The notes under the pieces: generated by a model
Databases searched by the model: none
Told to the model about the DNA's origin: nothing
What the model saw: only the letters and a program-made list of their open reading frames with translations
Position numbers and translations under genes: made by a program
Part shown: positions 44,232 to 54,180 of the stretch, piece by piece
Layout: each line of letters opens with the position of its first letter
How positions within the stretch are numbered: position 1 is the stretch's first letter
NCBI GenBank assembly: GCA_023426125.1
Contig: JAFABI010000002.1
Location: 68,395 to 132,394 of the forward strand
Length of the DNA stretch: 64,000 nucleotides
Direction: 5' to 3'
Source: Bacillota bacterium
Lineage (GTDB): Bacteria > Bacillota > Clostridia > Acetivibrionales > DTU013

Positions 44232-45902
44232 ATGTTAAGGCAGGTCATTGCAATAACCGTCGTGTTATTGATGACGATCCCCATGCTTTCAGGCTGTACA
44301 TCCGGCGCCCCTGGCAATGCAAGCAGTTCCGGCGCTACGGCGGGGGTTCCTTCCGGCAAGACGGAGACAGCAGCCCTTTCCCAAACCGGCAAAAACCTTT
44401 GCCCCTATAACGGAGAGACCGTCACCCTGGAAGTTTTTGCAGCGGACGTAGGAGTAAAGGAAGACGTCAACAGTCCGGTGTACCAGCTTTACAAAAAGGC
44501 TGTCGGAAACATCGATGTCAAGTGGGATCTTGTGCCGATGTCCGATCTTGACACGAAGGCCAAGCTTTACTTAAACTCGGGAGATATTCCCGACATCATG
44601 TGGTACAGAAGCCCGGACCTCATGTTGAATTACGCTTCATCAGGATTGTTTCTGGATCTTAAGCAATACGAGGATTATATGCCGAACTGAACCGAGGCAA
44701 CGCAAAAAAATCCCGGATTGCTGATGTACCAGACCGTTGACGGAAAGCAGTATATCATGCAGGGTATTGACAACGACTATCCCGGTGAAGGTTTCTTTGC
44801 CAATATGACCGTGTTGAACAAGTGCGGCGTCACCTCTGTCCCCACAACGCTGAGCGAGATGGAAGCAGCCATGCAAAAGGTAAGGGAAGCCGATCCCTCC
44901 GTTACCCCGTTCCATACGATATTTCAGATCGATTATTATATGGGTGTATTCGGTGCATCGCTCAATGCCCGGACCAATATGTACTTCGACCCTTCGGATA
45001 AAAAATGGAAGTTTGCGCTTCTGACGCCTGAGTCAAAGTATAAAGAGCTTATTACATTGATGGCTGATTATTACGAAAAAGGTTATTTCAATCCCGAGTT
45101 TTCTACCATGTCCGGTGAGCAGTCAAAGCAATTGATAGCTTCCAACAAATGGGCGTTTACCTTTGCCTACGCCACGCAATTGGGTCTGTGGTATGATGTC
45201 GACAACAACGGTAAGTTCCCGGTCGAGATTGAACCCTTTCTGCCGGTTGCCGCTGAAGGTGTGAAGTCAAATATAAGGTGCGCCTACACTTCGGATAGTC
45301 CTTACTGGGGTTACAGCGCCAGTGCCAAAGTCAAAAACCCCGAACTGACCGTATCATGGATGGACATGATGCTCAGCGACGAAGTGGCTACAGCATTCCA
45401 GTGGGGTGTGGAGGGGACCTCCTATACTCAGGACGCCAACGGCAAAAAGAGCTGGGTCAAGGAGTTCGTGGCAAAAGGCGACCAGGCGTCAAAGGATCTG
45501 GGCATCTGGAATATCCTGTCTCCCCGTTATATAACCAAACGTGACGACAGTTCCATGCTGCAGAAATACCACCCGGTGGATCAGAAGATGGTGAAGATGC
45601 AGGCGGAGGCTATAAAAAGCGGGACAATCGATTCGTATTACTACAGGGCGAATCCGAAGTTCACGGAGGACGAATCAGAGGAGCTTTCCTCCATCATGAC
45701 TCCCGTCCAGACAAAGATGGCGGAAGGACAGGCTCAATTCATTCTAGGCAAGCGCTCCATGAGCGAATGGGACAATTTCGTCAATGAAGTGAAGTCGCTG
45801 GGGAATATCGACAGAGCTGTTGAGATCTACAACAATGCAATACAGTCTCCCGACCGCTTACAGGGCAAGGAGAGGGATTATGTCACTCCCTTACAAGACT
45901 GA
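44232..45902 (+). pseudogene. Lpl-type binding lipoprotein interrupted by one in-frame TGA
   Basis: A substrate-binding lipoprotein of about 556 codons. The signal peptide ends in IPMLSGC (Cys22), and the body shows YLNSGDIPDIMWYRSP and NAD-like GSL features of LplA proteins. The frame is broken only by TGA at 44688-44690, after DYMPN; nine codons later the same frame continues MYQTVDGKQYIMQGID. A TGG-to-TGA change (Trp) would explain it. TGA is a normal stop elsewhere (for example leuA), so recoding is unlikely. ATG 44232 has AAGGAGG seven to nine bases upstream; ATG 44208 is an alternative. Confidence 0.85.
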
Positions 45903-46061
45903 AGCAACTGCCGATGTTGTAAAGTTTTTATGGCAAAAGTGTTCTACACCGTGGTACAATATTTTACATAAAAATAAGAAGAATGCCGTAGTAAAGCCAA
46001 AGGGGCCGTATGTTTGTCAACATGCAGTCCCGGGCTTTGCACATAAAGAGAGGTAATGACA

Positions 46062-49027
46062 ATGGGCGAAAACAGGTTTGTAATCTATGCCCACCCCGTA
46101 ATACCGGAACTGTACCCCGACTTCACAAGAAGGTGCGCCAAAGCGGTTACACGGGGAGATCTTGGGGACCGGATCCAGTTTATGACACTACGGGTTTTAC
46201 CATGAGGGACAATCAGTTGGTCAATTTCAAGGAGGATCTTGACCTGTATACGGAAGAATTCAAGCTTGGGAAGGTGATATGGCCTTTGTACAGGACCATC
46301 TTCATGGATAATTTCCGCGAACTGGTGGATGAAGCGGCGAAAAGAGGCTTATACCTGTTTGATTTCTGGGGGTATGTGCCGGGGTCCTTTCCGGATAAGA
46401 CCATATGGGGTGAGTTCGAGCCGCCGCAGGACAGGGCGGATTATTTGAAGGAACGTCTTGGAAACCGTTTCCTGGGCTTTGACAATGGAGAGCAGGACGG
46501 CCGTTATATCGGCGGGTATGCCCCGGCTTTATGCAGCCTATCCCAAGACCGCCGGCAGCAGTACCTCAATTTTCATGCCCATTTTGAGAAGCTTGGGAAT
46601 GCCATGCAAAACCAGACGGTAGTTCTAAACTCCCTGAATTTCACCCACTATTTTGCCCGGGAAGGAAATGCCATCATGCTTGGGGCGGAAACAGCCCAGG
46701 CGCTTATAAATACAAACCTATGGTATGCATATATAAGAGGAGCCGGCAAGCAATACGGGCTGCTCTGGTACGGAAATGCATCGGTATGGAACCGCTGGGG
46801 CTACAAATCCTACGAATCGGAAGGCGCTGAAAGCTACTTCAAATGGGGGGCGGAGCAAGGCAGCAGCTTAAGCCTTCTCCGGAGGCTTATGTATACCGAA
46901 TATGCATATAACTCCGAAATGCTGGGTTTCGAGCAGAGCTGGATACAGGGGGACAATACCGAAAAACGGATGGAAGGGAAACCCATCTTGCATGAACTGG
47001 ATCCTTCCACGAGGGTATTGACACCGGTGGGCGAAATACAGGCAGAGGCGGTAAAATTCGTGGAAGAACACGGAAGACCCGGAGTTTTACACACACCGGC
47101 GGCAATTCTTCTGGACTTCTTTAACGGCTGGGTTCCGCCGCGGCATCTATATACGAACAATGTTTGCAAGGTATGGGGAAATCTGCCGTATAAGCAGGGA
47201 GACTTCCAGCTTCATGCCCTTTTCTCAATGATTTACCCCGGATATGAAGACTCGGGCTTTTATGAGAATGAAAAAGGCTTTCTGGCTCCCACGCCCTATG
47301 GCGATATTGCCGATGTGATTTTTAACGATGCGGATGGAGCTATACTTGACATGTACAGGGTACTGCTGGTAAGCGGGGAAATGAACCTTGATCTGGAAAC
47401 CTATACCAAACTGGTCCGCTTTGCGGAAAAGGGAGGACATGTGATCATCACTGCCGAAAAGATAGAGGAGGCTGCCAAAGAGCTTGTCAAATATACCGGC
47501 AGCCTTCTTAAATCCTTTGGGATAGCGGAGCTGAACGGGAGGAGCGGTATCCGTGCCGGGTCGGTTGTAGAGCTTGGCCCGGAACAATTTGAAGAGGACG
47601 CTTTTGAGCTTTGTCTGTCCGTTCCCGATAAAACGGCTGAGCTGGTTGCGATTGAAAAAACCTGGAGACTGCCGGTGATAACAAGCAAAAGGACCGGCTC
47701 AGGAAGAATCAGCGTTATTTATGCGCCCTTTGGCCTGGCAAGAACATCCATTCCTGAGGCACCTGCAGATAACCGTGTAAACAAAAGCTTGCCTCTGTAC
47801 TATGATTTGCTGAAATCCGTAAAGCAGTTTATTGGAAAGAGCCTTGAGGAAGTGCAGCTGATTAGTCTGAATAACCCGAGGCTTCAATATTGCACCAATA
47901 GTAAGGCCAATAACGTTTTTCTTGTTTCAGTATCAAACAACGGAAACACATGCGAGTATTTCAGCTTTATTGCCCGTACTGGCGATATCCTTTCTGTTGA
48001 AGAACTGGCCATAGCCGGTATCCCCGAAGGTACCCGGGGATATTATCCTGCAAAGGGCGCCGGTGTGGACAGAAGCGCTTTGCGCCAACCTGCAGAAGGA
48101 GAATGGATAATTTCACCGGGGGATATTCGGATCTTCAAATTGGTACTGGGCGGATGCGATCTGGAATCTAAAGACATGCAGGTTCCTTCCGGCAGGCATG
48201 AAGAACTGTATCTGTCACTGAGGGATGTCCGCTCAATCAAGGAATTTGTCCTGACCCATCCTGCTTTCAGCCGCTATTTCAATGGAATAAAGGTGGATGC
48301 GGCATACATCGAGGACAGGAGTACGGCGGCCATACGGAAGGAAGCCGAATACCTGCTGCGCCAGAAGGTTGATGTTATCGTGGATTTCAGCAGTATGCTG
48401 AACCATTATCCCGGCCTTTCACTCATTAACAACATTCCGGCAAGACATGGTGAAAGCATGGACAGGATTAAAGCAATACTGGACAAGGCGGTATTCTATG
48501 GCTGCAAAAAAGCAGTCTTGGGAGTTCACAGAAATGCGGAAGGGAATTTTACCATCGAGGAAGGCCTGGAAGGTTTTGCCCGGTCTTTAAATGATATTTG
48601 CGACTATGCGCGGGAAAGGGGTATAAGCACCTACCTGCAGAATGGTAAAAAGCTTGAGGCAGGCGGACTGATGGAAAATACCGATATGCTTGCAGAGTTC
48701 TTAAAGACCCGCTGCCCGGGGGTGAAATTTGCCTTTAATGTCTGTCACAGCCTGTCTTCAAAGGAAACGCCGGAGGATACTGCAAGGAAGTACAAGGAAG
48801 CTATTTCGGCAATATTGTTAAGCGCGCCTTTGAAAGATATCTTCGGACAGACATATGATGTACATCAGCCTTTTGCCGCTTCCGATTCCGAAGAACGGAT
48901 ATTCAATGCCGCCAGAATCCTCTATGAAGGCGCAAAGCCGGATTTTGTGTGCCTCGATGCTTCATATTCCGGTTGGAATGAGGTTTACAGGGATCTGTCC
49001 GCTTTCGGCGACGGGAAGATTATATAA
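46062..49027 (+). CDS. Glycosidase-like protein fused to a xylose-isomerase-like TIM barrel, 5' frameshift
   Basis: A protein of about 990 residues with two enzyme-like parts. The first (to about residue 450) looks like a TIM-barrel glycoside hydrolase (GEFEPPQDRADYLKE, FLGFDNGEQDGRYIGGYAP). A Rossmann-like domain (VLLVSGEMNLDLETYTKLVR, GGHVIITAEKI) resembles the trimerisation domain of GH42-type enzymes. The last 260 residues resemble xylose isomerase / AP endonuclease 2 barrels (VIVDFSSMLNHYPG, RGISTYLQNGKK, VKFAFNVCHSL, FVCLDASYSGW). The start (MGENRFVIYAHPVIPELYPD, with GAGAGG upstream) is in another frame from the rest; the frames cross at about 46150-46190. The family of the first part is not determined. 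Confidence 0.65.
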
Positions 49028-49082
49028 CCCTTTGGAAAATCCTGCTTGCGTTTCCGGCCGGCAAACGTTGGTATCCCTGCCT

Positions 49083-49160
49083 TGTAGGGACGCGCATTGT
49101 GTCTCCGCATAAATACTGTTTATGTAACAAATGCCGAACGGCCAATGACTGCCCCTGCAT
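49083..49160. repeat. Composite two-palindrome element, copy 4 (divergent)
   Basis: GGGACGCGCATTGTGTCTCC and GAACGGCCAATGACTGCCCC keep the architecture but have lost several pairs in each palindrome. Confidence 0.7.
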
Positions 49161-49217
49161 TGGATACTTTTCATTCCTTTTCGGTGATGAACTTAACCTG
49201 TTGTGCTAGTTGGTCCG

Positions 49218-49325
49218 TGTCATTGCGAGGGTAACGCAGTGGAGCGAGGCAATCTCAGCCTGATCAGAAGCATTGCTCAAAACCAATATGAGATTGCCGC
49301 GGTCGCTGCGCTTCCTCGCAATGAC
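49218..49325 (+). repeat. TCATTGCGAG-family repeat, copy 5
   Basis: Begins GTGTCATTGCGAGGGTAACG and ends CTTCCTCGCAATGACAAA. GAGGCAATCTCA and TGAGATTGCCGC are inverse arms, so the whole 108 bases fold into one hairpin. It is the most complete member seen. Confidence 0.8.
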
Positions 49326-49380
49326 AAACAAAGCAGGTTACATCAACTAGCACAACGCATTAATTTGCATGGAGCTGTAC

Positions 49381-50502
49381 TTAAAAAGCCATCCGGCGCC
49401 AGCCTCTTTTGCTTTTATCCCTGGGGGCCAAGCCTAAGAGCTCCCTGCCGGTCTCTATGTAGTATCTGTAATTCTCCAGCGGTGTGCCGTTGGGAATCCG
49501 GTGGTCGATGCCGAAGACCATACCTCCGGATTGCATGAGGGGCTGCATTTTGTATTCCAGTTCCTTTCTTATGGCGTTCCTGTCCATTCGGAGGACATGC
49601 TTGTCTATTCCGCCTTTAAGGGCAAGCTTATTTCCATATCTCTTCCTGAGTTGGACAACATCCATGCCTGCGGCCGGTTCCATCGGATACATCTGGGTAA
49701 GGCCGCATTCAAGAAACGCATCGATGACCGCATTCATATTGCCGTCGCTGTCCTGGCTGAAAATCCTGGTGCCCTTTGCAGAGAGCATATCCCAGACCTT
49801 CCGGTAGTATGGCTTTATATATTCAAGGACAAGACTGGGGCCGATCAGCGGGCCGCTTTTTCCCGCCATGTCTTCATGGACGGCAAGCACGTCGACCGCC
49901 AGCCTGTCGCTGATTCTGTCAAGCACCTTGAAGGCTGTTTCTCCTGCGGTGTCGAGGATATCCTTTACCAGCTCCGGCTGGTCATAGTAGCAAAAGCACA
50001 ATGCTTCCTCGCCCATCAAAACCCTGGGCAGGTCGAACCCTCCGGGCATGCCTGCGATGACCAGAGTTCCGTCTTTTTGCAGCCTTTTTGCCTCTTCAAC
50101 CTTTTCCCAGTCGATTCTTTCCTCCCTGAATTCATATTGCGGTTTTAGCTTCAGCCAATCGTCTACGGTTTCAACCGGATATTCCATCGGGTGAAAGATG
50201 GTCGAAGCGCCCTTGCAGAGCTTTTCCCTTTTTCCGAATTCATTGGTCCTTACGATGTGGTCCGGGGTTTCTTCCAGTATTTCAGGCTCAAGCGGGTTCA
50301 TCAAGTCTGTATTTCCGCCGCAATTCACAGTTCCGACGTAATCCCAGTCAAAACCCACCATGTCGATTTCCTCACGGGTAGCGCCCTGGGTGGCCCACTC
50401 TTCTTCAAGCCCGACAAGCGGACCGAACAGCTCGCAAAACATCTGCCTTTCAACCTTGCCGAAGGTCATAAGCTCGATATATTCTTCTCTTCTCCATTTC
50501 AT
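49381..50502 (-). CDS. Uroporphyrinogen decarboxylase-like (URO-D) family protein
   Basis: A 373-residue TIM-barrel protein of the URO-D/methyltransferase superfamily (VIAGMPGGFDLPRVLMG, VLAVHEDMAGKSGPLIGP, GTRIFSQDSDGNMNAVID, MYPMEPAAGMDVVQLRKRYG, LKGGIDKHVLR). It is not the heme enzyme: no heme genes are nearby and the N-terminus differs. Relatives include corrinoid-dependent methyltransferases, so methyl transfer or O-demethylation of a sugar is possible. It lies in a sugar-use locus and is divergent from an AraC regulator. GAGGTGAG precedes the start. Confidence 0.85.
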   Translation of the reverse strand: MKWRREEYIELMTFGKVERQMFCELFGPLVGLEEEWATQGATREEIDMVGFDWDYVGTVNCGGNTDLMNPLEPEILEETPDHIVRTNEFGKREKLCKGASTIFHPMEYPVETVDDWLKLKPQYEFREERIDWEKVEEAKRLQKDGTLVIAGMPGGFDLPRVLMGEEALCFCYYDQPELVKDILDTAGETAFKVLDRISDRLAVDVLAVHEDMAGKSGPLIGPSLVLEYIKPYYRKVWDMLSAKGTRIFSQDSDGNMNAVIDAFLECGLTQMYPMEPAAGMDVVQLRKRYGNKLALKGGIDKHVLRMDRNAIRKELEYKMQPLMQSGGMVFGIDHRIPNGTPLENYRYYIETGRELLGLAPRDKSKRGWRRMAF

Positions 50503-50703
50503 TGGTACTCACCTCAGATTTATCAGCATTCAGGCATATTGTACCCTATAAAAAAGGGAGGTGCCATGTACAGACCGGTATTCCATGTACAAATCCGAAA
50601 TAATAATTTATACTATGAATTGTAATAAGCCGGGTTTTGGCCCTGCTATTGGCGATTGGCATGTAGAAAATCGAAAAAAACCGGTTTGGACGTAGATTGC
50701 ATT

Positions 50704-50730
50704 TGCGGACGCGCAATGCGCGCCCCTACA
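50704..50730. repeat. Solitary palindrome A with right flank
   Basis: GGACGCGCAATGCGCGCCCC with left TTTGGACGTAGA and right AGGATAGGAGTTTCACAGCA flanks matching copy 2 at 20078. Palindrome B is missing, so this is a truncated composite element in the regulator's 5' region. Confidence 0.8.
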
Positions 50731-50797
50731 GGATAGGAGTTTCACAGCAATAACAAAGTCCGAATCGAAGTTTGGAAAACTGGAGGGGTGTGCGAAA

Positions 50798-51631
50798 ATG
50801 GAGACATGGGAAGGCTTTACAATTGAAAACATCTGCCCGGTTATCCGGTACGGAGTCCACCGCAAAACCGGAACAGGGTGGAAAATCGACAGCAGGACGA
50901 TCCCGGACCATGAGCTTGTTTTGATCGAAAAGGGCAATGGCTTTGTTGAATTTGAAGGAAACAAACATCGCGCGGACCCGGGGACCCTGTTCTATTTTTT
51001 TCCGGGGTTGCCCCACTCCCTCCGCACGGACGATGCCGATCCCTTCAGCTTTTTAGCCGTTCATTTCAGTTATGCTTTCCCCGAAATGCGCAATGAGAAT
51101 TGGGCTTTCGGACCGATGGCTCCGAAGCTTCCCCTGAAACCTGTCCAGAAGATCCATAACCCCAGGGTCCTATCGGAAAATATGGCAAGGCTGATAGACT
51201 ACCAGAACGGTTTTCTTCCCGGGCGCGACCTCATGGTTCGGGCACTGTTCCAGATATGCATATACCATATCCTCAGAAACAGCGCAAATCATTTGAATTA
51301 TTCAGCGAAAGCCAAAATCGACATGATCGCGGACCGCATTAATGAAAATATTGAGCAGCCCTTTACCGCGGGCGGGCTTGCTTCCTATGCAAAAGTTACT
51401 CCGGACTATCTGTCCAGGCTGTTTAAACAGTATACGGGGCATACGTTGATGGATTATATCCATTTCTGCAAGATTGAAAGAGCAAAAGCCTATCTGCTGG
51501 AAGGAAATCTTAAGATCAGGGAAATAGCCCAAAGACTGGGTTTTTCGGATGAATTCCATTTCAGCAAGGTATTTAAAAAGGTTGAAGGGACGTGTCCTTC
51601 AAGATTTAAACCAACAAGGAGCTTACCATGA
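50798..51631 (+). CDS. AraC family regulator with cupin domain
   Basis: A 277-residue regulator with an N-terminal cupin (PDHELVLIEKGNGFVEFEGN, FPGLPHSLRTDDADPF) and AraC helix-turn-helix end (GGLASYAKVTPDYLSRLFKQ and IREIAQRLGFSDEFHFSKVF). It reads divergently from the URO-D-like gene, with a repeat copy between them, and probably controls it. GGAGGGG precedes the ATG. Confidence 0.92.
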   Translation: METWEGFTIENICPVIRYGVHRKTGTGWKIDSRTIPDHELVLIEKGNGFVEFEGNKHRADPGTLFYFFPGLPHSLRTDDADPFSFLAVHFSYAFPEMRNENWAFGPMAPKLPLKPVQKIHNPRVLSENMARLIDYQNGFLPGRDLMVRALFQICIYHILRNSANHLNYSAKAKIDMIADRINENIEQPFTAGGLASYAKVTPDYLSRLFKQYTGHTLMDYIHFCKIERAKAYLLEGNLKIREIAQRLGFSDEFHFSKVFKKVEGTCPSRFKPTRSLP

Positions 51632-51644
51632 AGACTCTAGGAAA

Positions 51645-52886
51645 TCACGAATATAGCTTGAACTCATGGCCGCTGAACAGTTTATCCAGTATGATTGCCG
51701 TTGAGCCGGCCACGGGGGCTTTATGGCGGAAGGCCGATATTTCAATGGGGACGCTTTTGTAATTGCTGCTGAAAAACCTCTTGCTGACGTATGCTTCCAG
51801 CCTTGAGGCGGCAAGCTCTCCTGCAAGGGCAATATCATGGCCCAGATAGATCACCTGGGGATCGAAAATGTTGATCAGGGAGATCAAGCCATAAGAGAGA
51901 TATTTACAAAGCAGTTCGACCATTTCCACAGCCAGGCTGTCGCCTTCAAGAGCGCAGGCGGCGATATCGGCCCACCGGATTTGTTTGATGTCACTTAACG
52001 CAGAAGGGATTCCATGGGATATGGCTTCTACGGCTTTTTTTACAATTTCGGGGATACTGGCATAAAGCTCCAGGCAGCCTGAATTGCCGCAGGTGCATAC
52101 CGGACCTTCGCAATTGATGGTGATGTGTCCCATCTCTCCGCCATAGCCCATGTCTCCTTCGAAGAGGCTGCCCTTTGCGATAATGCCTGCGCCGATGCCG
52201 TTGGTAACGCCGACATAAACGAAATTGGCGGTATTCTTCCCTTTTCCGTAAAGCTTTTCCGCCAATGCGGAAGCATTCATGTCATTGTTGACATAGACTT
52301 CATAGCCGAATTGTTCTTCAAGAAGCTGTTTTATCGGAATGCCTCCCAGGTTGTGAAAGTTCGCCGGCTCCAGGATCGTGCCGTTTTTCAGCTCCAGCGG
52401 GCCGATGCAGGCTACCCCTAGCCCGATGACTTTCCTGCCGGCGGCGGCCTTTGAGTCAAGGACGGACCTTACCAGAGCGGTGATTTTGTCCATAAAGGAT
52501 TGCCTGGTTTCATCACGGAAAAAGCTGCAATCCAGCTCCAGGATATTTTCACAATCCAGATTTGCCAGGGTAGCGGTGGCGGAATCCCTGGAAATATAAA
52601 GGCCGGGTACGAGATATTTATCGGTATTTGCAGTAAGAACGACAGGCTTCCTTCCGCTGGCTCCGGAGGACGGGGCTTCCTGGACCTCGCTTTTTTCCGA
52701 GACAAAGCCCTCGCTGATCAAGCCGTTGACGATATTTGTAATGGACATTTTACTTAAGCCCGTCTGTCTTGCGATATCAATTCTGGACAGGCTTTTGCCG
52801 GTACAAATCATTTTCAGGACCAGCGACCGGTTTATTATTTTTGACGATTGATGGTTGGAGCCGTTGATCAGCTTTTTCTTCTGCAT
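51645..52886 (-). CDS. ROK family transcriptional repressor (NagC/XylR-like)
   Basis: A 413-residue repressor. The N-terminal winged helix reads LSRIDIARQTGLSKMSITNI. The ROK domain has VNNDMNASALAEKLYGKG, EMGHITINCEGP and the zinc motif CTCGNSGCLELYAS. Such proteins repress sugar-use genes and release DNA on sugar binding. It converges on the AraC gene. ATG 52886 follows GGAGG closely. Confidence 0.92.
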   Translation of the reverse strand: MQKKKLINGSNHQSSKIINRSLVLKMICTGKSLSRIDIARQTGLSKMSITNIVNGLISEGFVSEKSEVQEAPSSGASGRKPVVLTANTDKYLVPGLYISRDSATATLANLDCENILELDCSFFRDETRQSFMDKITALVRSVLDSKAAAGRKVIGLGVACIGPLELKNGTILEPANFHNLGGIPIKQLLEEQFGYEVYVNNDMNASALAEKLYGKGKNTANFVYVGVTNGIGAGIIAKGSLFEGDMGYGGEMGHITINCEGPVCTCGNSGCLELYASIPEIVKKAVEAISHGIPSALSDIKQIRWADIAACALEGDSLAVEMVELLCKYLSYGLISLINIFDPQVIYLGHDIALAGELAASRLEAYVSKRFFSSNYKSVPIEISAFRHKAPVAGSTAIILDKLFSGHEFKLYS

Positions 52887-53043
52887 TTTTACCTCCATGC
52901 CTTTATCTTACTACTTTTATTTTTGCCGTGTCAAATGGTAAAGAAATAGGATGCATTGCATCAAATCGGTTTTTTTGATATATTCTAATAGATATGTTCG
53001 CTGAACTAATTTTGCTGCAGTATGCGTTGCGGGAGATGAGATA

Positions 53044-53838
53044 ATGCTGAAGGACAAATATGAATTGAAGGATCTGCTGGATATCATGGCGCTTTTGAGA
53101 AGCGGGGACGGGTGCCCGTGGGACAGGGAGCAGACCCATGACAGCCTGAAAAGGTATATGATTGAGGAAACCTATGAGGTGCTTGAGCAAATCGATAAAA
53201 AGGACAGTAGAAAGCTGTGCGACGAACTGGGGGACCTTTTGCTGCAGGTCGTGTTCCACGCCCAGATCAGCAAGGAAAACGGCGGTTTTGACATGGGCGA
53301 CGTCATCACCGGCATATGCCGGAAGCTCATTTCAAGGCATACCCATGTTTTCGGCGAGGCACAGGCGGATACCGCCGATAAGGTGGTAGAAAACTGGGAG
53401 GAAATAAAGAAAAGGGAAAAGGGGATTGAAAGCCATACCGGCGTACTGAAGGACGTACCCTCCAACCTGCCTGCCCTCATGAGAAGCTTCAAGGTTCAGC
53501 AAAAAGCCGCCCGGGTGGGGTTTGACTGGGACAGGGTTGAAGACGTGATTGCCAAGGTGGATGAAGAAATACAGGAATTAAAGGATGTATATAAAAGTAA
53601 TAATATGGAAAGAATAACGGATGAGATGGGAGATGCGTTTTTTGCCCTGGTCAATCTCTCCAGGTTTCTGAAGGTTCAGCCTGAACTGGCGCTGACGGGA
53701 ACGACAAACAAATTCATCAAACGGTTTGAATACATTGAAAGCGAAAGCTTGAAAAACGGTAGGAAACTGGAAGAAATGAAGCTTGCTGAAATGGATGAGC
53801 TCTGGGACAAGGCAAAAAGGCATTTTTCCGAAAAATAA
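53044..53838 (+). CDS. mazG: Nucleoside triphosphate pyrophosphohydrolase MazG
   Basis: House-cleaning pyrophosphatase (264 residues) that hydrolyses unwanted nucleoside triphosphates. It has two MazG helical domains; the active-site pattern CPWDREQTHDSLKRYMIEET, then EDLGDLLLQ-like DELGDLLLQVVFHAQI (E-E-x2-E...E-x2-D), is intact in the first and DEMGDAFFALVNLSR forms the second. It opens the conserved Firmicutes block that runs to yabR. Confidence 0.95.
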   Translation: MLKDKYELKDLLDIMALLRSGDGCPWDREQTHDSLKRYMIEETYEVLEQIDKKDSRKLCDELGDLLLQVVFHAQISKENGGFDMGDVITGICRKLISRHTHVFGEAQADTADKVVENWEEIKKREKGIESHTGVLKDVPSNLPALMRSFKVQQKAARVGFDWDRVEDVIAKVDEEIQELKDVYKSNNMERITDEMGDAFFALVNLSRFLKVQPELALTGTTNKFIKRFEYIESESLKNGRKLEEMKLAEMDELWDKAKRHFSEK

Positions 53839-53865
53839 ACTTAATGTGATCAGGAGGATGAAGGG

Positions 53866-54141
53866 ATGAATAAAGCGGATCTGGTAAAAAGTATAGCTGA
53901 AAAAAGCGCATTGACCAGAATAGATGCCGAAAAGGCGTTGAATGCTTTCGTGGAAAGCGTGGAAGAGGCGCTCACCCAGGGGCATAAGGTTCAGCTTGTA
54001 GGCTTTGGTTCCTTTGAAGTACGGGAGAGAGCCGAGAGGAAGGGCAGAAACCCGCAGACGAAAGCCGAAATTACCATAAAAGCATCCAAAGCGCCTATTT
54101 TCAAGGTAGGTAAAGCATTAAAAGATATGGTCAACGGATAA
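53866..54141 (+). CDS. hup: HU-type DNA-binding protein
   Basis: Histone-like HU (91 residues). MNKADLVKSIAEKSALTRID, the helix-rich dimer region, then the DNA arm signature GFGSFEVRERAERKGRNPQT are complete. It bends and compacts DNA in the nucleoid. AGGAGG precedes the ATG. Confidence 0.96.
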   Translation: MNKADLVKSIAEKSALTRIDAEKALNAFVESVEEALTQGHKVQLVGFGSFEVRERAERKGRNPQTKAEITIKASKAPIFKVGKALKDMVNG

Positions 54142-54180
54142 CAGCCCGGGATGGGACCGGAAGGTTGTGGGGTGTAATGT

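Noticed and set aside
44201..44410. Leader-peptide frame before the binding lipoprotein (ATG 44201 behind GAGGAGG)
   Set aside because: It runs far into the lipoprotein gene out of frame, and the ATG at 44232 has its own ribosome site and a proper signal peptide.
44688..44690. TGA read as Trp or selenocysteine
   Set aside because: TGA ends many other genes here, no selenoprotein family is involved, and no clear downstream recoding hairpin was seen. A point change is simpler.
42254..45902. Complete functional importer
   Set aside because: The binding-protein gene is interrupted and the former regulator is only a remnant, so function cannot be assumed.
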